This document shows positions 11,669-12,118 of a stretch of 12,118 nucleotides of DNA, piece after piece; position 1 is the first letter of the stretch, and the number at the start of each line of letters is the position of its first letter. The position numbers were made by a program, and so were the translations under genes. This DNA comes from JBGSMB01 sp041740375 (GTDB taxonomy: Bacteria > Patescibacteriota > Saccharimonadia > Saccharimonadales > JAGQMS01). Where the stretch lies: the NCBI GenBank assembly GCA_041740375.1, contig JBGSMB010000023.1, positions 1 through 12,118 of the forward strand, written 5' to 3'. The notes beneath the pieces were generated by a model, which worked only from the letters and a program-made list of their open reading frames with translations, was not told the origin of the DNA and searched no databases.

Positions 11669-11766
11669 TCAGGGTGTGGTTTACCGTAAGTAAATAGGAG
11701 TGAAGTTACATCTCAGCCGATGCATGAGGTGTGTTTCTGTAGATAAATCGCCAATTTGCGGCAAAC

Positions 11767-11800
11767 AAAAAGGGCTTTCCCACAAGGAAGGCCCTTTTTT
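11767..11800. terminator. Intrinsic terminator, bidirectional
   Basis: AAAAAGGGCTTTCC (11767-11780) pairs with GGAAGGCCCTTTTT (11786-11799), with one G-U and a 5-nt loop, followed by T. The base is U-rich on both strands. It closes the plus-strand unit started at about 11534; nothing convincing converges on it from the right. Confidence 0.85.
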
Positions 11801-11826
11801 CCACTTTCTTTTTTGATAGCATGATG

Positions 11827-11838
11827 TCAATATATTGA
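11827..11838. promoter_or_regulatory. Palindrome TCAATATATTGA, candidate NrdR box
   Basis: A perfect 12-nt palindrome whose inner CAATATATTG equals the core of the published NrdR-box consensus (acaCwAtATaTwGtgt). It lies about 150 bp upstream of the NrdR-like gene, next to a possible TTGATA -35 box (11813-11818). The outer bases of the consensus are not matched and no second box at the usual helical spacing is seen, so autoregulation of the downstream gene is inferred only. Confidence 0.4.
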
Positions 11839-11870
11839 TATGAAATGCAACATTTCGCTTCGCTTCATTC

Positions 11871-11921
11871 ATAAGAGGGGACTATCCCCTCTTATCGTGC
11901 CCGTAAAGATTCCTTTACGGG
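11871..11921. other. Two strong tandem hairpins in the leader region of the NrdR-like gene
   Basis: ATAAGAGGGGA-CTA-TCCCCTCTTAT (11 bp, 11871-11895) and CCCGTAAAG-ATTC-CTTTACGGG (9 bp, 11900-11921) are both perfect and only 4 nt apart. Neither is followed by a U-run on either strand, so they are not ordinary terminators. They may structure the mRNA leader or be protein-binding inverted repeats. The 50-codon frame that runs through them (11840-11992) is treated as doubtful. Confidence 0.5.
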
Positions 11922-11988
11922 ACTGTTCACCCCTAAAGCAGACAAAAGTTTATGAAGTAAATTCACAAACTTTGGTTAGTTTTAAGAT

Positions 11989-12118
11989 ATGAAATGCATA
12001 TATTGTGGTGCTGGCACAAGAATAACCAATAGTCGTAAGTCTAAAAAACTAACGCAGACATGGCGACGTCACACCTGCACTACATGTCATCGAAATTTTA
12101 CGACATATGAATACGTCG
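11989..12118 (+). CDS. nrdR: NrdR-like zinc-ribbon protein, N-terminal part, cut by the window edge
   Basis: The 43 visible codons start MKCIYCGAGTRITNSRKSKK, continue with a CTTC pair and end NFTTYEYV, the layout of the NrdR zinc ribbon (C3-x2-C6, C30-x2-C33, then FTTYE). NrdR represses ribonucleotide reductase genes through a downstream ATP-cone that senses dATP/ATP; that part lies outside the window. The ribbon departs from the usual DSR...IRRRREC pattern (here NSRKSKKLTQTWRRHTC), so this could be a divergent NrdR or another protein with the same ribbon. The ATG is preceded by no clear ribosome binding site. The candidate NrdR box and twin hairpins upstream fit a regulated leader. Confidence 0.75.
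   Translation, partial: MKCIYCGAGTRITNSRKSKKLTQTWRRHTCTTCHRNFTTYEYV

Noticed and set aside
11534..11800. tmRNA in the unit left of the NrdR-like gene.
   Set aside because: No tRNA-like T-arm (GGTTCRA) or terminal CCA pairing was found, and the internal frame does not resemble a proteolysis tag.
11681..11872. 63-codon minus-strand frame between the terminator region and the twin hairpins.
   Set aside because: It runs straight through the intrinsic terminator at 11767-11800, has no ribosome binding site, and its product has no recognisable pattern.

Overview
The window reads like a small-genome bacterium of the Candidate Phyla Radiation, most probably a Saccharibacteria (TM7) relative. This placement is an inference from protein flavour, not from a search. 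Genes are tightly packed with 1-4 nt overlaps, the proteins are short versions of core housekeeping families, and a MurT/GatD pair points to a Gram-positive-type peptidoglycan. UGA acts as a stop (murT ends in TGA overlapping the gatD ATG), which argues against the recoded Gracilibacteria/SR1 lineages. No phage, insertion sequence, CRISPR array or defence system was found. This is a core-gene region with some interesting RNA and regulatory detail between the genes.

Layout. Positions 1-2143 hold a plus-strand run: the C-terminal two thirds of a ComM/YifB ATPase, infC, rpmI and rplT, ending in a hairpin terminator shared with the converging minus-strand rnpB (RNase P RNA). Upstream of rnpB on the minus strand come an RNase HI-like gene, tRNA-Pro(GGG), a candidate structured non-coding RNA with its own -10 box and terminator-like hairpin, and a site-2 protease family membrane peptidase. 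The peptidase and the plus-strand rpmB (L28) start back to back. rpmB ends in a second convergent terminator.

Positions 4148-9900 are a long minus-strand cluster, read thrS, alkyltransferase-like (ATL) gene, miaA, murT, gatD, and a winged-helix regulator fused to a degenerate nucleotidyltransferase fold. Positions 9901-10128 contain three consecutive hairpins, a perfect DnaA-box match and the promoter of tRNA-Val(GAC). Then follow a 57-codon zinc-ribbon gene and tgt (minus strand). Positions 11475-11988 contain divergent promoters, a possible 37-codon gene, a terminator, a palindrome matching the NrdR-box core, two strong hairpins, and finally the start of an NrdR-like gene running off the right edge.

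Functionally the window covers translation (IF3, L35, L20, L28, ThrRS, two tRNAs), RNA processing and tRNA modification (RNase P, MiaA, Tgt), lipid II amidation (MurT/GatD), DNA damage sensing (ATL) and probably dNTP control (NrdR-like). The most noteworthy points are a probable AUU start codon on infC, a MurT without its zinc-ribbon cysteines, a Tgt with an altered base-recognition loop, a candidate new structured RNA next to tRNA-Pro, and a recurring pattern of -10 boxes only 6-10 nt upstream of start codons without a ribosome binding site, suggesting leaderless mRNAs.
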